64,000 nucleotides of DNA from Thalassoglobus polymorphus (GCF_007744255.1 NZ_CP036267.1:2111500-2175499); one strand, 5' to 3'. Shown: positions 9,598 through 18,925, counted from the stretch's first letter. Made by a program: numbers and translations. Notes: generated by a model from the sequence alone, not told the origin.

Positions 9598-10626
9598 TTA
9601 ACTGGCGTTCTCGGCATTCAGCTCATCAACCAATCGACGGATGACATCATTACTGCGGATTCCTTCGGATTCTGCATTGAAGTTGGTAAGAACCCGGTGT
9701 GAGAGAACCGGTTCTGCGACCGCTAAAATATCTTCCAGCCGTGCCATGTAACTTCCATTAAGGGCTGCATGTGATTTTGCACCGAGAATGAGATATTGCA
9801 CAGCGCGTGGTCCCGCTCCCCAGGCGACAAGCGGCTTGAGCCAATCGGGAGACTCATCAACATTCGGACGTGTGCGGCGGACCAGATCGACTGCGAATTC
9901 ATAGATGTGCTGCGGAACCGGGACGCGTCGAACAAGTGATTGGAACTTCAGCACGGATTCGGCATCCAGAATGGAACTGAGCTCGGGTAATTCGCCGCCG
10001 GTTGTGGTTCGGGCGATTTCAATCTCTTCGTCACGACTCGGGTAATCGACGGAGATCAAAAACATGAAGCGGTCGAGTTGTGCCTCGGGTAACGGATAGG
10101 TTCCTTCCTGTTCGACCGGGTTTTGTGTCGCCAGTACAAAGAATGGGGGAGAGAGTTCGTAAGGTCGGCCAACGACTGTAACGCGGTGCTCTTGCATCGC
10201 TTCAAGCATTGCCGCTTGTGTTTTCGACGGTGCTCGGTTGATTTCATCTGCCAGAACGATATTCGCGAAGACCGGACCTTTGACGAATTCAAATTCACGC
10301 CGTCCGTCTTGAGACTCTTGCAGAATGTCTGTCCCGGTAATGTCCATTGGCATCAGGTCGGGAGTAAACTGGATTCGGCTGAATGACAATGACATCGTCT
10401 CCGCGAGCCGACGCACGAGCAGCGTTTTTGCCAGTCCAGGGACCCCCATTAACAATGAGTGCCCACGGGCGAACAGGCAAATTGCAATTTGCTCGATGAC
10501 CGCATCTTGCCCGACGATCACTTTTGCCAATTCTGCCCTGAGCTTTGCGTAGATCTCGCGAAGTTCATCAATTGCGGCGACATCGTCCGATTGGAGTTCC
10601 TGATTGAATTCAGTTGTCGAAGACAT
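9598..10626 (-). CDS. MoxR-family AAA+ ATPase
   Basis: A 342-residue ATPase. Walker A is GVPGLAKT (residues 61-68). Walker B/sensor lies in IVLADEINRAPSKTQ (~123-137), followed by MLEAMQEHRVTV and ATQNPVEQEGTYPLPEAQLDRF, the typical MoxR signature. The ATG at 10624-10626 has an AGGA ribosome site 7 nt upstream, which makes it better than the TTG or ATG just before it. MoxR proteins act as chaperone-like ATPases that remodel VWA-domain partners. All three such partners follow on the same strand. Confidence 0.93.
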   Translation of the reverse strand: MSSTTEFNQELQSDDVAAIDELREIYAKLRAELAKVIVGQDAVIEQIAICLFARGHSLLMGVPGLAKTLLVRRLAETMSLSFSRIQFTPDLMPMDITGTDILQESQDGRREFEFVKGPVFANIVLADEINRAPSKTQAAMLEAMQEHRVTVVGRPYELSPPFFVLATQNPVEQEGTYPLPEAQLDRFMFLISVDYPSRDEEIEIARTTTGGELPELSSILDAESVLKFQSLVRRVPVPQHIYEFAVDLVRRTRPNVDESPDWLKPLVAWGAGPRAVQYLILGAKSHAALNGSYMARLEDILAVAEPVLSHRVLTNFNAESEGIRSNDVIRRLVDELNAENAS

Positions 10627-10885
10627 TGTGATCCTGTTCATGCCCAAAGAGGAGCAGTTTGTATAACGAAAATCTCGTATTGCAGCTGAGCACTTCGAGT
10701 GATCAGCTGAAATTCGATCTTGTTTTGATGTCTCAAATGAAGTGGATTGAGTAAGGATTTAACAGGGTGACTGACATGCAATGCAAGTCAGAGGAGAATC
10801 TCGCAGCTTAGGGTGAATGATTCTTGAAACGACGAAACTGTTCCCGGGATCGTTTTTTATCGAACTTCGAAGAGGCCTTGAGAGG

Positions 10886-12418
10886 CTAATTCGGAATGTG
10901 AAAACTGAATTGCCCCTGATTTTGCATATTGATTGTTACGTTTCGCCCATTGAAACCGAATTGTTTCTTGAGCGTCTTCCAAGCTTGAATTTGTTCTGGT
11001 TCCAGAATTGCCGTGAGCTCTTTTTCCTCAATACGAGCCAGGGGAATCGCGATCTGCACGACTTCGTACATATATTCGTAGCCCTGAATCTCGCTTTTCG
11101 GCATTCTCTTCTGTAGCAATTTTTTAAGTTGCTCACGCTGTTCTGTTGTCAGCCAGAGTTCATAGTCCAGTAGTGTCACCAAGTATTCTACGCGTGCATC
11201 GCGCTCCTCCTGGTCACGCTGAGACAGTTTTTTTCTGGAGTCGATTCCCATTTCGGACAGAGTGTTTCTCCAGAGTTGATGCTGTTCTACTGATGACGAG
11301 TTTGGAGTTGAAACACTGAATCCGAAGTTTCCATTTCCAAACTGTTGTTGCTGCATTCGTTCTTCCCACTGCTTCAGGTTTCTTTTCGTCGATGCCTTCC
11401 AGTCTTGCATGCAGTAGACAACGGTCCCCTTGGCAGCGATTCTTAAATGGCGAAGCTGTTGTTCATCGAGATCGAATTCGTTTTTGAAATAGTGAATTCG
11501 AACTTCGGCCATTTCAGTGAGCCGATCTTTCTGAGAGTCAATCGATTCGTCGAGAAGTTTGTACCAACCGTCAACACCCAGGTTGGACATAAATGTAATG
11601 TATTTCTCGCTGTTGGGGCCTGAACTCGAATTATTTCGGACGTGGTTCAAGCGTTTGTTCTGGATTTCACTCAACGCTCCATCAGACAAATTCGACAACA
11701 GTGGAACAGGCGACTCATACTGCAGGTAGTAATTCTGAGGATTGAGGGAGTAAAGTTTCAGCCTGTTTTTGGAAAGACGTCCCGAGAGGTGTTCTTCAAT
11801 GACTTTTTGCTGAGCAGTTGTGAAGTACAACTCCTTGTCCAAAAGATTGATGACCCGGTCTCGTTGCGAGAGAGTCAACTGGTCGACCCGTTTTCGCTTG
11901 GCTGCCTCCAGCTTTTCGATTTGAGGTTGAGTCAAGATCTCCCGGATTTTTAAGTCCCAGTCATTCCCCGCAAACTGAAGTGTGGCGGCACCATCCGTGA
12001 TGAATCGAATCGGAGAATAGTCCGCAAATCCGCGTTGCTGTTGATTCGCATTGCGCCGGCCCTCTTGCGACGTTTCGACCTGCTCGGCAATGAGGACGTC
12101 GTACTTCTTGATTTGCTCTGCGGTTAACTCGCAGGTCTCTTCGACCCAATTCTTTTGTGCCTGGGCGTACGCTTCGAGACGTTCCTTGCGAGTTTGCATC
12201 TCCTTCTCTGGTGGAGGTGGAAACTGTTGAACTGGTCGGGCGAATGGTGCGGGGCGTTTCTGACCGGTCAGGCCTCGGAAGACGTCTTCCAGGAAATCGC
12301 TCAGTCCATCGTAAGCGTAAGTTGATTGTGGGACGCAGGTGGAGAGGGCCAGAACGACAACGATCTTCAGCGTGACCTTCAATGTGATCTTCGTGAACTT
12401 CAGTCGGAATGCACCCAT
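10886..12418 (-). CDS. Secreted LTxxQ-module protein, paralogue 1
   Basis: About 510 residues from the ATG at 12416-12418; a frame-internal extension upstream is possible. A signal sequence (LKIVVVLALSTCVPQSTYA) is followed by a proline-rich linker. Then come five spaced segments of the form 'L(T)xxQ/E...L': CELTAEQIKKYDVLI, ILTQPQIEKLEAAK with LYFTTAQQKVIEEHL, FDLDEQQLRHLRIAA, LWLTTEQREQLKKLL and LEPEQIQAWKTLKKQFGF. The LTxxQ pattern recalls Spy/CpxP-type periplasmic proteins, but these are much longer. The next gene upstream is a clear paralogue with the same module order. The function is unknown; I infer a periplasmic location. Confidence 0.7.
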   Translation of the reverse strand: MGAFRLKFTKITLKVTLKIVVVLALSTCVPQSTYAYDGLSDFLEDVFRGLTGQKRPAPFARPVQQFPPPPEKEMQTRKERLEAYAQAQKNWVEETCELTAEQIKKYDVLIAEQVETSQEGRRNANQQQRGFADYSPIRFITDGAATLQFAGNDWDLKIREILTQPQIEKLEAAKRKRVDQLTLSQRDRVINLLDKELYFTTAQQKVIEEHLSGRLSKNRLKLYSLNPQNYYLQYESPVPLLSNLSDGALSEIQNKRLNHVRNNSSSGPNSEKYITFMSNLGVDGWYKLLDESIDSQKDRLTEMAEVRIHYFKNEFDLDEQQLRHLRIAAKGTVVYCMQDWKASTKRNLKQWEERMQQQQFGNGNFGFSVSTPNSSSVEQHQLWRNTLSEMGIDSRKKLSQRDQEERDARVEYLVTLLDYELWLTTEQREQLKKLLQKRMPKSEIQGYEYMYEVVQIAIPLARIEEKELTAILEPEQIQAWKTLKKQFGFNGRNVTINMQNQGQFSFHIPN

Positions 12419-12746
12419 GCGGGAGCTGTGAAAGAAACTCCTTCGAGACCTCAAGCTACAATCGACCTCCGCAAGCGGGTCGACATTGAGGTCAAGTTGG
12501 TTCTTCGAGTTCTGAATGTGAATCCTCTACGTAAAATTTGACGAGTTGGAATCAATACGAACAAGGGAGTGAAGATATTAGTGAAATTTCTGAAGAAGAT
12601 AGAAAAAATGAAAAACGAGATAATTTAGAACCAGTCCGCAAACTTCTGGAATAGCCGCTTTTCTTTACATTCGAGAGAGCAGTTTTGAGTTTCAGGATCA
12701 GTTCTAGATTGCGAAATAGTACCAGATGGAGAGTCTTCGGCTCAAA
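12419..12746. other. Spacer between the two LTxxQ paralogues
   Basis: A 328-bp gap separating paralogue 2 (stop at 12747) from paralogue 1. It holds a full type A element (12625-12707). Nothing else is recognisable. Confidence 0.6.
12625..12707 (-). repeat. Type A element, copy A1 (83 bp)
   Basis: The element reads on the minus strand as CTAGAACTGATCCTGAAAC... to ...GCGGACTGGTTCTAA. It is flanked by TTAG at the left and CTAG at the right, both fitting YTAR. The terminal inverted repeats are AACTGATCC against AACCAGTCC. The core contains CTGCTCTCTC and CCAGAAGTTT, as in the other copies. It is exactly 83 bp including the flanking tetranucleotides. Confidence 0.85.
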
Positions 12747-14438
12747 TCAGTTCGAAATCTGCTTTGGAAGTTTGAAAATAATTGACCCTTTGTCAGGGAA
12801 ATTCAGAATCGCAGTGGTCTTGTCCTGGAACTCAAATTGACGCTTCAGTTCTTGCCAAACTTGAATTTGCGGTGCATTCAATGCCTGCTCGATTTCGGTG
12901 TCTGAAATCGAATTCAAGGCGAATGCGACGAGAACGATCTCGTAGATCTCTGGAGACAACTCTTCTATCTGAACTGCAAGTCGAGACTCAAGCAGGTCAT
13001 GCAGCGACTCACTTTGTGTTTGCGATAACCATAATTCCCGGTCAAGTAATGAAACCAAATACGAAACCTGACTCAACCGCGACTGTTCTTTGAGGATTCG
13101 CTGGTACTCTTCGTAATGCGGGCCCAGATTCTTAATGACTTCGGTGAAGATGGGGTGCATCAGAATTGTGGAATCACTCAGGTGTGGGAAGATAATTTGA
13201 ATCGCTGAAGCTTTTCCGAGTCCCCTTTTCTCAAGGCGATCTTGAGTTTTCTGGACATCCTCTCGGACTGTTTTCTTTTGGTTTTCAACGAGATACTGGG
13301 CGACACCAAGCTGTGCAAGTTCAAGCTGTTTCACCTCGGCCTCTGTTAATTTCAGTATCGCAGCGATTTCATCTGTGTGGAGTTGCAGGTGATATCTGAC
13401 TCTTTGCTTTGTTTCTTCAAGGGAGTTTTGGATTGCTTCATCGAATGAGAATTCATTGTCGGCTGTGGAGAAATTGATCTGGATGATGCTGAGTTGGAGT
13501 GGTTGATTCCCACGACGCACTACGAATTTACTATTGGCGGTTCGCTTCAACTTAGTTCTCTGAGGTGGACTCAATAGGTCTTCAGGGAAATCATCTAAAA
13601 GCTTGTAGGTGCTGCGATAGTCGAACACGACCGAATCGAGCTTGTTCGAATAGAACAGGTGCTCGGAATCCTTCAGATAAGCTTTAAAATGGTTTTTGAG
13701 ACTCGCTTCCTGATCGGGAGTAAAGTGAAGAGTTTTGGTCAACTCACAGTAGCTGTGGTCCGCGAGAGCGGAAAGAAGCCGATCGTTCCGTAAAGTTTGC
13801 TCTTTAGTCAACTTCTCTCGTTGATTTTCGCTCAGAAGATTCTTGATCTTCTTGTGCCATTCAGAGTCATCTGAAAACCGATTAGTGATTCCTTGAGTTG
13901 TCAGCGTCACCGGCAAGACATCTCTCAGAGTGAAATGGTATTTCGCACGATTCTCTCGTAACTCTTCCAGTTCCTTCTCGATGAGTTGTTCGTAATCACG
14001 TTTTTGATCCATGCTTAAATCGCAACAGATATCAATCCAGTTCGCTTGAGCAACAAGGAAGGCCCGGATCCGGTTTTCAAAGATCCCAAGTCCATTCTCT
14101 TTAAGACGCTGGTCGAATTGTTGAGGTTGAGACCGAATAAGAGCCCCTCCCCTTACGACAAAAGGCTGCTGCATGCGTAGGTTTTGTCCGTTCCCTCTTA
14201 CCCGAATTCTCTGAAATTGCTGGATCGGAACCGGTTGAGGAAACGCCCCGTTTGGAATGCGTAAATCAAGTTGATGGATGGCCTCTTGTTGTGCAAAAGC
14301 AAAATGAGGAGCACATATGGTCAAGAACAAAAATGAGAGGAGTCGCCCAGGTGCAAAGGAAGCACCGAAGTCGCTCTTGATGAGCAGGAACGGCAGAAAT
14401 GTTGTCGGGCGGAAGAGTTGAGTCTCCGTCATCGGCAT
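12747..14438 (-). CDS. Secreted LTxxQ-module protein, paralogue 2
   Basis: About 563 residues. ATG codons at 14438 and 14432 are plausible starts, as is an upstream one at 14459. An N-terminal hydrophobic segment (LLSFLFLTICAPHFAFA) suggests export. It repeats the module order of its neighbour: CDLSMDQKRDYEQLI, LLSENQREKLTKEQ, LHFTPDQEASLKNHF, LKLTEAEVKQLELAQ, LLDRELWLSQTQSESL and LNAPQIQVWQELKRQFEF. The C-terminal tails also correspond (F-x-P ending after a glycine). The gene is flanked by two type A elements in the same orientation. The function is unknown. Confidence 0.7.
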   Translation of the reverse strand: MPMTETQLFRPTTFLPFLLIKSDFGASFAPGRLLSFLFLTICAPHFAFAQQEAIHQLDLRIPNGAFPQPVPIQQFQRIRVRGNGQNLRMQQPFVVRGGALIRSQPQQFDQRLKENGLGIFENRIRAFLVAQANWIDICCDLSMDQKRDYEQLIEKELEELRENRAKYHFTLRDVLPVTLTTQGITNRFSDDSEWHKKIKNLLSENQREKLTKEQTLRNDRLLSALADHSYCELTKTLHFTPDQEASLKNHFKAYLKDSEHLFYSNKLDSVVFDYRSTYKLLDDFPEDLLSPPQRTKLKRTANSKFVVRRGNQPLQLSIIQINFSTADNEFSFDEAIQNSLEETKQRVRYHLQLHTDEIAAILKLTEAEVKQLELAQLGVAQYLVENQKKTVREDVQKTQDRLEKRGLGKASAIQIIFPHLSDSTILMHPIFTEVIKNLGPHYEEYQRILKEQSRLSQVSYLVSLLDRELWLSQTQSESLHDLLESRLAVQIEELSPEIYEIVLVAFALNSISDTEIEQALNAPQIQVWQELKRQFEFQDKTTAILNFPDKGSIIFKLPKQISN

Positions 14439-14459
14439 CTCCTCGGTCAACGAGTCCAC

Positions 14460-15036
14460 TTCAACTTACCCAGTGCGTTGAGGTCGAGAATATCGCGTCA
14501 ACTTCCAGATTACCAACAGATTCTGTTTAAAGACGAAAAGTATTGAGCATGACGATGAGGGGACAATTATTGAGATCGTTGAAGAAGGTATTGGTTGTGG
14601 GATGGCTGCCAGATGTACTTCAGATTGATGAGATTCTCTCCAAGTGTAGCTCCTCAGGCCCATATATCTGGAGTTCTGCGATCAATTTTCAAACTGGATG
14701 ATCGACAATCGCTTATGTGTCTTGACAGGTTCTTCCCGATTACGAAACAATGAGGGCTGAATTGTTTAAAACCAGTCCGGAAACCTCTGGAACAGTTGCT
14801 TTTCTCAACGTTTGAGAGAGCAACTTCAAGTTTCAGGATCAGTTCTAGTATAGGAGGCCTCAGTATCGAAAAAATAGGTGAAACCCGGACGAATGGTAGC
14901 TGAATTCTCTGCTACTGAATCAACACTCTTCATTCAATTCTATCGCGAAACTTGATCACCCCTTCTAAATTTTCATCTCTGAGCTTGTTCACTGAAGTAA
15001 TTCAATAATTTTCAATTAGATCTGACAGGACAATTC
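14460..15036. other. Intergenic region with type A element
   Basis: A 577-bp gap between the divergent paralogue 2 and the lipoprotein gene. It contains the A2 element (14766-14848). The AT-rich stretch just before the lipoprotein could hold its promoter. Small reading frames in it have no coding character. Confidence 0.5.
14766..14848 (-). repeat. Type A element, copy A2 (83 bp)
   Basis: An 83-bp copy flanked by TTAA (14766-14769) and CTAG (14845-14848), both YTAR. The ends are AACCAGTCC and GGATCAGTT. The centre has CTCAACGTTTGAG, a perfect 5-bp stem with a 3-nt loop, which would form the tip of a long imperfect hairpin. Confidence 0.87.
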
Positions 15037-15462
15037 ATGCAGCCTTACAAAAAAATCGAGAGCTTTGCTGTTTGTTTTTTAGTATCAATTTTATTGGTCG
15101 GCTGCGGTTCTAAGAATCCCCTCAACCGGCAGTCGGTTTCAGGGACAGTCACATTGAATGGGCAACCAGTTAAGGCTGGTTCAATTGAGTTCCATCCCCA
15201 GGGAACGAAAGGAACAATGTCTGGGGCCGTGATCGCTGATGGAAAGTATTCGATCGCAACAGCACAAGGATTACCTCCCGGAACCTACACTGTGCGAATT
15301 TTCTCTGCCGATGAGACTGCGGAAAGAGAAGAAGTGCCAGGGGAATCCAATAAGTTGGCGGTCGAGAAAATCCCAGCGAAATACAATACGGAAAGTACTC
15401 TTAGTAAAAGCGTTGATGCGGGCAAGGATAACGTCTTTGATTTCGAAATTCTCAATGAGTAG
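15037..15462 (+). CDS. Small transthyretin-like lipoprotein
   Basis: A 141-residue protein with a lipoprotein signal (LVSILLVGCGSK, lipobox Cys near residue 23). A beta-sandwich of carboxypeptidase-regulatory/transthyretin type follows: VSGTVTLNGQPVKAGSIEF and LPPGTYTVRIF. Such small lipoproteins are abundant in Planctomycetes and usually lie next to DUF1559 genes, as here (DUF1559 gene 51 bp downstream). An AGGA ribosome site lies 6 nt before the ATG. The function is unknown, probably periplasmic or surface. Confidence 0.85.
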   Translation: MQPYKKIESFAVCFLVSILLVGCGSKNPLNRQSVSGTVTLNGQPVKAGSIEFHPQGTKGTMSGAVIADGKYSIATAQGLPPGTYTVRIFSADETAEREEVPGESNKLAVEKIPAKYNTESTLSKSVDAGKDNVFDFEILNE

Positions 15463-15513
15463 GTCTTGTATTAAGATCTCGATATTTCGGTCCCTTTATA
15501 AAAGGTTTAAGTC

Positions 15514-16440
15514 ATGCCTTACCGTAGACGAAAAATGGATGGGTTTACACTCATCGAATTGCTAGTGGTGATTGCAATCATAGCAATTTTAGTCGCACTG
15601 TTGCTTCCCGCGGTCCAGCAAGCTCGAGAAGCTGCACGGAGGACTCAGTGCAAAAATAACTTGAAGCAGATTGGCATTGCGATGCACAACTACCACGAGG
15701 TCAACAACGGCCTTCCGGTTGCACAGTATAGCTGTTGCTGGGGAACTTGGGTTGTGGGGATCATGCCTTACATTGAGCAGACTGCTCTTTACGATAGGTA
15801 CGAAAAAAATCGAAAGTATGGGATTCCTTCAGACACAGCCCGCTATAACCATTCCGTCAATTTACCTGTTGTCCGTACTCGGATTAAGGCACTCTCTTGC
15901 CCAAGTGATATTGATAATGCACCCTTTTCAGGCATTACGAATCACAGCTATGCCGTGAATTTCGGGAATACAGGTTATGGTCAGCAGTCCACGTTAAATG
16001 GAGTCACATTTGGGGATGCTCCATTTCGAATTTCCGGGAATAACACACCAGCCAGGAATAAGCGATTCCGAGATGTGACAGACGGGACTTCATCCACGAT
16101 GATGGTCGCCGAAGTGCTTCAGGGACAAGGCAGAGATTTGCGAGGTTTCCTGTGGTGGGGAGATGCTACTCAGTTCACTACATACTTACCACCGAATAGT
16201 TCAGCTCCAGATCGAATTTATTCATCTTACTACTGTAATAATCAGCCCGAGCAGAATTTGCCGTGTGCAGTTTCCACGAGTGCCAATCCGACAATGTTTG
16301 CCTCGAGAAGCAACCATGTTGGAGGAATTCAAACCGTTTTGGTTGATGGTTCAACGCGATTTGTTTCAGAGAATATTGACTTGGATCTTTGGCGCGGGTT
16401 GAGCACCGCTAGAGGAAATGAGGTGATTGGCGAGTTCTAG
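15514..16440 (+). CDS. DUF1559 protein with prepilin-type N-terminus
   Basis: A 308-residue protein. The type IV pilin-like start [19 protein letters not shown] includes the processing site G/FTLIE and a long hydrophobic helix. The DUF1559 domain follows, with [17 protein letters not shown] and a C-terminal H-x9-DG motif ([13 protein letters not shown]). DUF1559 proteins are a large planctomycete family, probably pseudopilin-like surface or secretion components. The TAG stop codon lies in the CTAG that forms the left edge of a type B element. Confidence 0.93.
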   Translation: MPYRRRKMDGFTLIELLVVIAIIAILVALLLPAVQQAREAARRTQCKNNLKQIGIAMHNYHEVNNGLPVAQYSCCWGTWVVGIMPYIEQTALYDRYEKNRKYGIPSDTARYNHSVNLPVVRTRIKALSCPSDIDNAPFSGITNHSYAVNFGNTGYGQQSTLNGVTFGDAPFRISGNNTPARNKRFRDVTDGTSSTMMVAEVLQGQGRDLRGFLWWGDATQFTTYLPPNSSAPDRIYSSYYCNNQPEQNLPCAVSTSANPTMFASRSNHVGGIQTVLVDGSTRFVSENIDLDLWRGLSTARGNEVIGEF

Positions 16441-16621
16441 AGCAGTTTGCACTACCGTGTGCTCGTGAAGAAAGCATTTCTCTAGAACTGATCCTGAAAC
16501 CTGAAACTGCTCTGTCAAACGTTGAGGAAAGCGGCCATTTCAGAAGTTTTCGGACTGGTTCTAGTTAAAATACTGTTCGCCGCGAGGCAGATCCTGCAAA
16601 CCAATTCGAAAGATGCTCTAG
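16437..16621 (+). repeat. Type B element, copy B1, interrupted by a type A element
   Basis: The ends are CTAGAGCAGTTTGC at the left and GAAAGATGCTCTAG at the right, giving an inverted repeat CTAGAGCA. Without the inserted type A copy (16482-16564) the element would be ~106 bp. The inner segments GTGAAGAA and CGCGAGGCAGATCCTG are shared with other copies. The left CTAG includes the stop codon of the DUF1559 gene. Confidence 0.85.
16482..16564 (+). repeat. Type A element, copy A3, nested in B1
   Basis: An 83-bp copy bounded by CTAG at 16482-16485 and CTAG at 16561-16564, with ends AACTGATCC and GGACTGGTT. It divides B1 at a point where other B copies read through (TTTCTCTAATAAAAATG). This fits insertion at CTAG with a 4-bp target duplication. 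Confidence 0.88.
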
Positions 16622-16633
16622 ATGACTATTCAG

Positions 16634-16670
16634 AATCGCCACGCACAGCAAAAGTGCGTGGCGATTTTTT
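16634..16670 (+). terminator. Strong rho-independent-type terminator
   Basis: A perfect 13-bp stem, AATCGCCACGCAC (16634-16646) with its complement at 16654-16666 and a 7-nt loop. It runs into a T-tract on the plus strand. It should end transcription coming from the lipoprotein/DUF1559 pair, reading through the element. It also overlaps the end of the convergent gene at 16669. Confidence 0.85.
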
Positions 16671-17298
16671 ATTGGCACAGTTCAACAACCATGAAACGCT
16701 CAGGAGTTGCCTTGTATGCGGCAGCCAGTTTTTGAAGAGTGCTCCAGCGTGTGCTGTGCTGCTTGCGTGCAAGTTTGGGGCACTCTTTAGGAAGATTTTC
16801 CAGGAGAGATTTTCGGATTACCATCGCGCGGATCTTTCGCATACGGATATTGCCATCGGCCTCACTAGTCAGACAAATGACAAACTGATCGCACGAGACC
16901 GGAAGTCCCAAGTCAGACCGAAGAGCCCCGGTTGCGAATTGTTCGGAGATTTCATTCAGCACAGCATTCAGGTAATACCAGTAGTCTTTCTCTGGCAATG
17001 GCAGAATTGGGTCTTCAAGAGTTGTCTTCTTGGCTGCTTCGATGACTGCCAGTGCCGCTTGAGAATTAGGAAAGAGCAGTTCGCAGCGAGTTTCATTCAG
17101 TGTCCGGATTTTGAGGTTTCCGTCTCGAATGATATTCAGCGAAACATTCAGGCGATCAAAGAACTCACGCTTCTCCCAGTTTTTTGCAGCACGACGTTTC
17201 CCGAACAACCAACCGACGAACATGAAGATCGCAGCTGTCACAATCTTGACCCAATGGTCCTCCAGCTTTTCAAATAATACATCCAGTAATTCGACCAT
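16669..17298 (-). CDS. Hypothetical protein with one membrane helix
   Basis: A 209-residue protein beginning MVELLDVLFEKLEDHWVK. One helix at ~19-35 (IVTAAIFMFVGWLFG) is followed by a basic stretch (KRRAAKNWEKR), so the rest is probably cytoplasmic. No family recognised. A longer frame on the opposite strand exists but starts inside the type A element and has no protein-like composition, so I prefer this one. It is convergent with the DUF1559 gene. Confidence 0.6.
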   Translation of the reverse strand: MVELLDVLFEKLEDHWVKIVTAAIFMFVGWLFGKRRAAKNWEKREFFDRLNVSLNIIRDGNLKIRTLNETRCELLFPNSQAALAVIEAAKKTTLEDPILPLPEKDYWYYLNAVLNEISEQFATGALRSDLGLPVSCDQFVICLTSEADGNIRMRKIRAMVIRKSLLENLPKECPKLARKQHSTRWSTLQKLAAAYKATPERFMVVELCQ

Positions 17299-17602
17299 CG
17301 CGGTAATCCATCATCGAGCGGCGTAACAGTTCATTGAGGCGACACAATCTATCATTTCGAAGTTCGACAGTGCGAGTCTTCTGGGAGCCTGTCTCGTGAA
17401 AAGTTTTTTACTCAGACAAGCTACGCGAAAATGATTTCAAGCAATAATTTCAGTGAGATTGCGGGAAGTCTTCGATTGAAAAAATCAGTATGAACTTTGA
17501 AATTGCTGGTCATTCTTCACGCAAAATTCATCGCAATTTACTAATCTTTTTTGTGATGTCTTCATCAATTCGTTGTCAGGTTCGTGAGCAAAACGGCGCA
17601 AT
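17299..17602. other. Intergenic region before the phosphonate operon
   Basis: A 304-bp, AT-rich divergent spacer that should carry the promoter of the phosphonate operon and that of the hypothetical gene. I see no clear operator or hairpin. Confidence 0.4.
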
Positions 17603-18925
17603 ATGATTGAGAACCAAATTTCAGAACATGCGAACAGAAACCACGTTGGTTCGCTGATCCTGGCAGCGACCGCAGCTTTCTGTACTTACTTCTGCATGTA
17701 TGCGTTTCGAAAGCCATTCGCTGCGGGAACATACGAAGGGCAAGAGTTTCTGGGGCTTGGGCTGAAAACTGTTTTGGTGATCTCCCAGCTTGCTGGCTAC
17801 ATGGTCTCCAAGTTCATCGGGATTAAAGTTGTGGCAGAGATGCCCGCAAAATACCGGGCCACTTCGATTATTGGACTGATTCTGGTCGCTGAGTTAGCTT
17901 TGGTCGGATTTGCTTATGCCCCAGATCCAGTCAAGGTGGTCATGCTCTTCTTTAACGGGTTACCACTGGGCATGATCTTCGGAATCGTGCTTTCTTACCT
18001 GGAAGGACGAAAGCAAACCGAAGCACTCTCTGCGGTACTCTGTGCCAGCTTTATTATTTCATCGGGTGTCGTGAAATCGGTAGGACGCTGGCTGATTGAA
18101 GCTCGCGGTGTGAGTGAATTTCATATGCCGATGATGACCGGGGTGATCTTTCTTGTCCCGTTGCTTCTCTCTGTACTGGCCTTGCAGCTCACGCCTCCCC
18201 CTGACCAGACAGATCGAAAACTTCGTAAAGTTCGAAGTGCAATGGACCGGAGGCAACGCAATCAGTTCCTCGCGGCATATTGGCCCGGGCTGGCCTTGAT
18301 GGTGCTGGTGTATGTTGCCTTAACGGTCGTTCGAACAATTCGCGATGACTTCGGTGTCGAAATCTGGCAGGCCATGGGAGTCACTGAAACACCGTCCGTT
18401 TTTGCCAGATCGGAAATGGTTGTCGGGTTATGTGTGACGGCACTGAATGGCCTCGCTGTCTGCTTTGTGAACAACGTGACGGCGATTCGAAATACCGTCG
18501 CCATGATGTGTCTTGCGTTCCTACTGGTGGCTGCATCTGCGTTTCTCCAATCCAGCAGTCAAATCTCTCCGTTTGTATTTATGGTGTTGTGCGGGGTCGG
18601 GATGTATCTTCCGTATGTGGCATTTCATACGACTGTCTTCGAACGGCTGATCGCAGCTTCGAAACATCCTTGTAACTTGGGGTTTCTCATGTACCTTGCC
18701 GATGCTATTGGTTACCTGGGGTATGCAACTCTCTTGATGGTGAAATCGAAGGTTCCAGATAGTGACCAGATTCTGCCATTCTTTCGATTTTCGATGATTT
18801 TTATGGCTGCCCTTTCTATTGTCAGCTTGATCGGGGCAGTTTTCTTCTTCAGCAAGACTCTGGAAAGCGAAGAGCTCGCCGAGATGGAAGTTCTTCCTGA
18901 ACCGATTCCTCAACCAGAGTCATAA
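17603..18925 (+). CDS. DUF5690 membrane protein, putative transporter
   Basis: A 440-residue MFS-like protein with about twelve hydrophobic segments. It starts with TAAFCTYFCMYAFRKPFAAGTY, a DUF5690 hallmark, and later has LPLGMIFGIVLSYLEGRKQTE and YLADAIGYLGYATLLMVKS. It is the first gene of the phosphonate cluster, 15 bp before the alcohol dehydrogenase. From its position I infer uptake of a phosphonate or export of a product, but no substrate is established for DUF5690. Confidence 0.8.
   Translation: MIENQISEHANRNHVGSLILAATAAFCTYFCMYAFRKPFAAGTYEGQEFLGLGLKTVLVISQLAGYMVSKFIGIKVVAEMPAKYRATSIIGLILVAELALVGFAYAPDPVKVVMLFFNGLPLGMIFGIVLSYLEGRKQTEALSAVLCASFIISSGVVKSVGRWLIEARGVSEFHMPMMTGVIFLVPLLLSVLALQLTPPPDQTDRKLRKVRSAMDRRQRNQFLAAYWPGLALMVLVYVALTVVRTIRDDFGVEIWQAMGVTETPSVFARSEMVVGLCVTALNGLAVCFVNNVTAIRNTVAMMCLAFLLVAASAFLQSSSQISPFVFMVLCGVGMYLPYVAFHTTVFERLIAASKHPCNLGFLMYLADAIGYLGYATLLMVKSKVPDSDQILPFFRFSMIFMAALSIVSLIGAVFFFSKTLESEELAEMEVLPEPIPQPES

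Noticed and set aside
16522-17277. 251-codon plus-strand frame
   Set aside because: It begins inside the type A element and runs antisense to the 209-residue gene, and its translation has no protein-like pattern.
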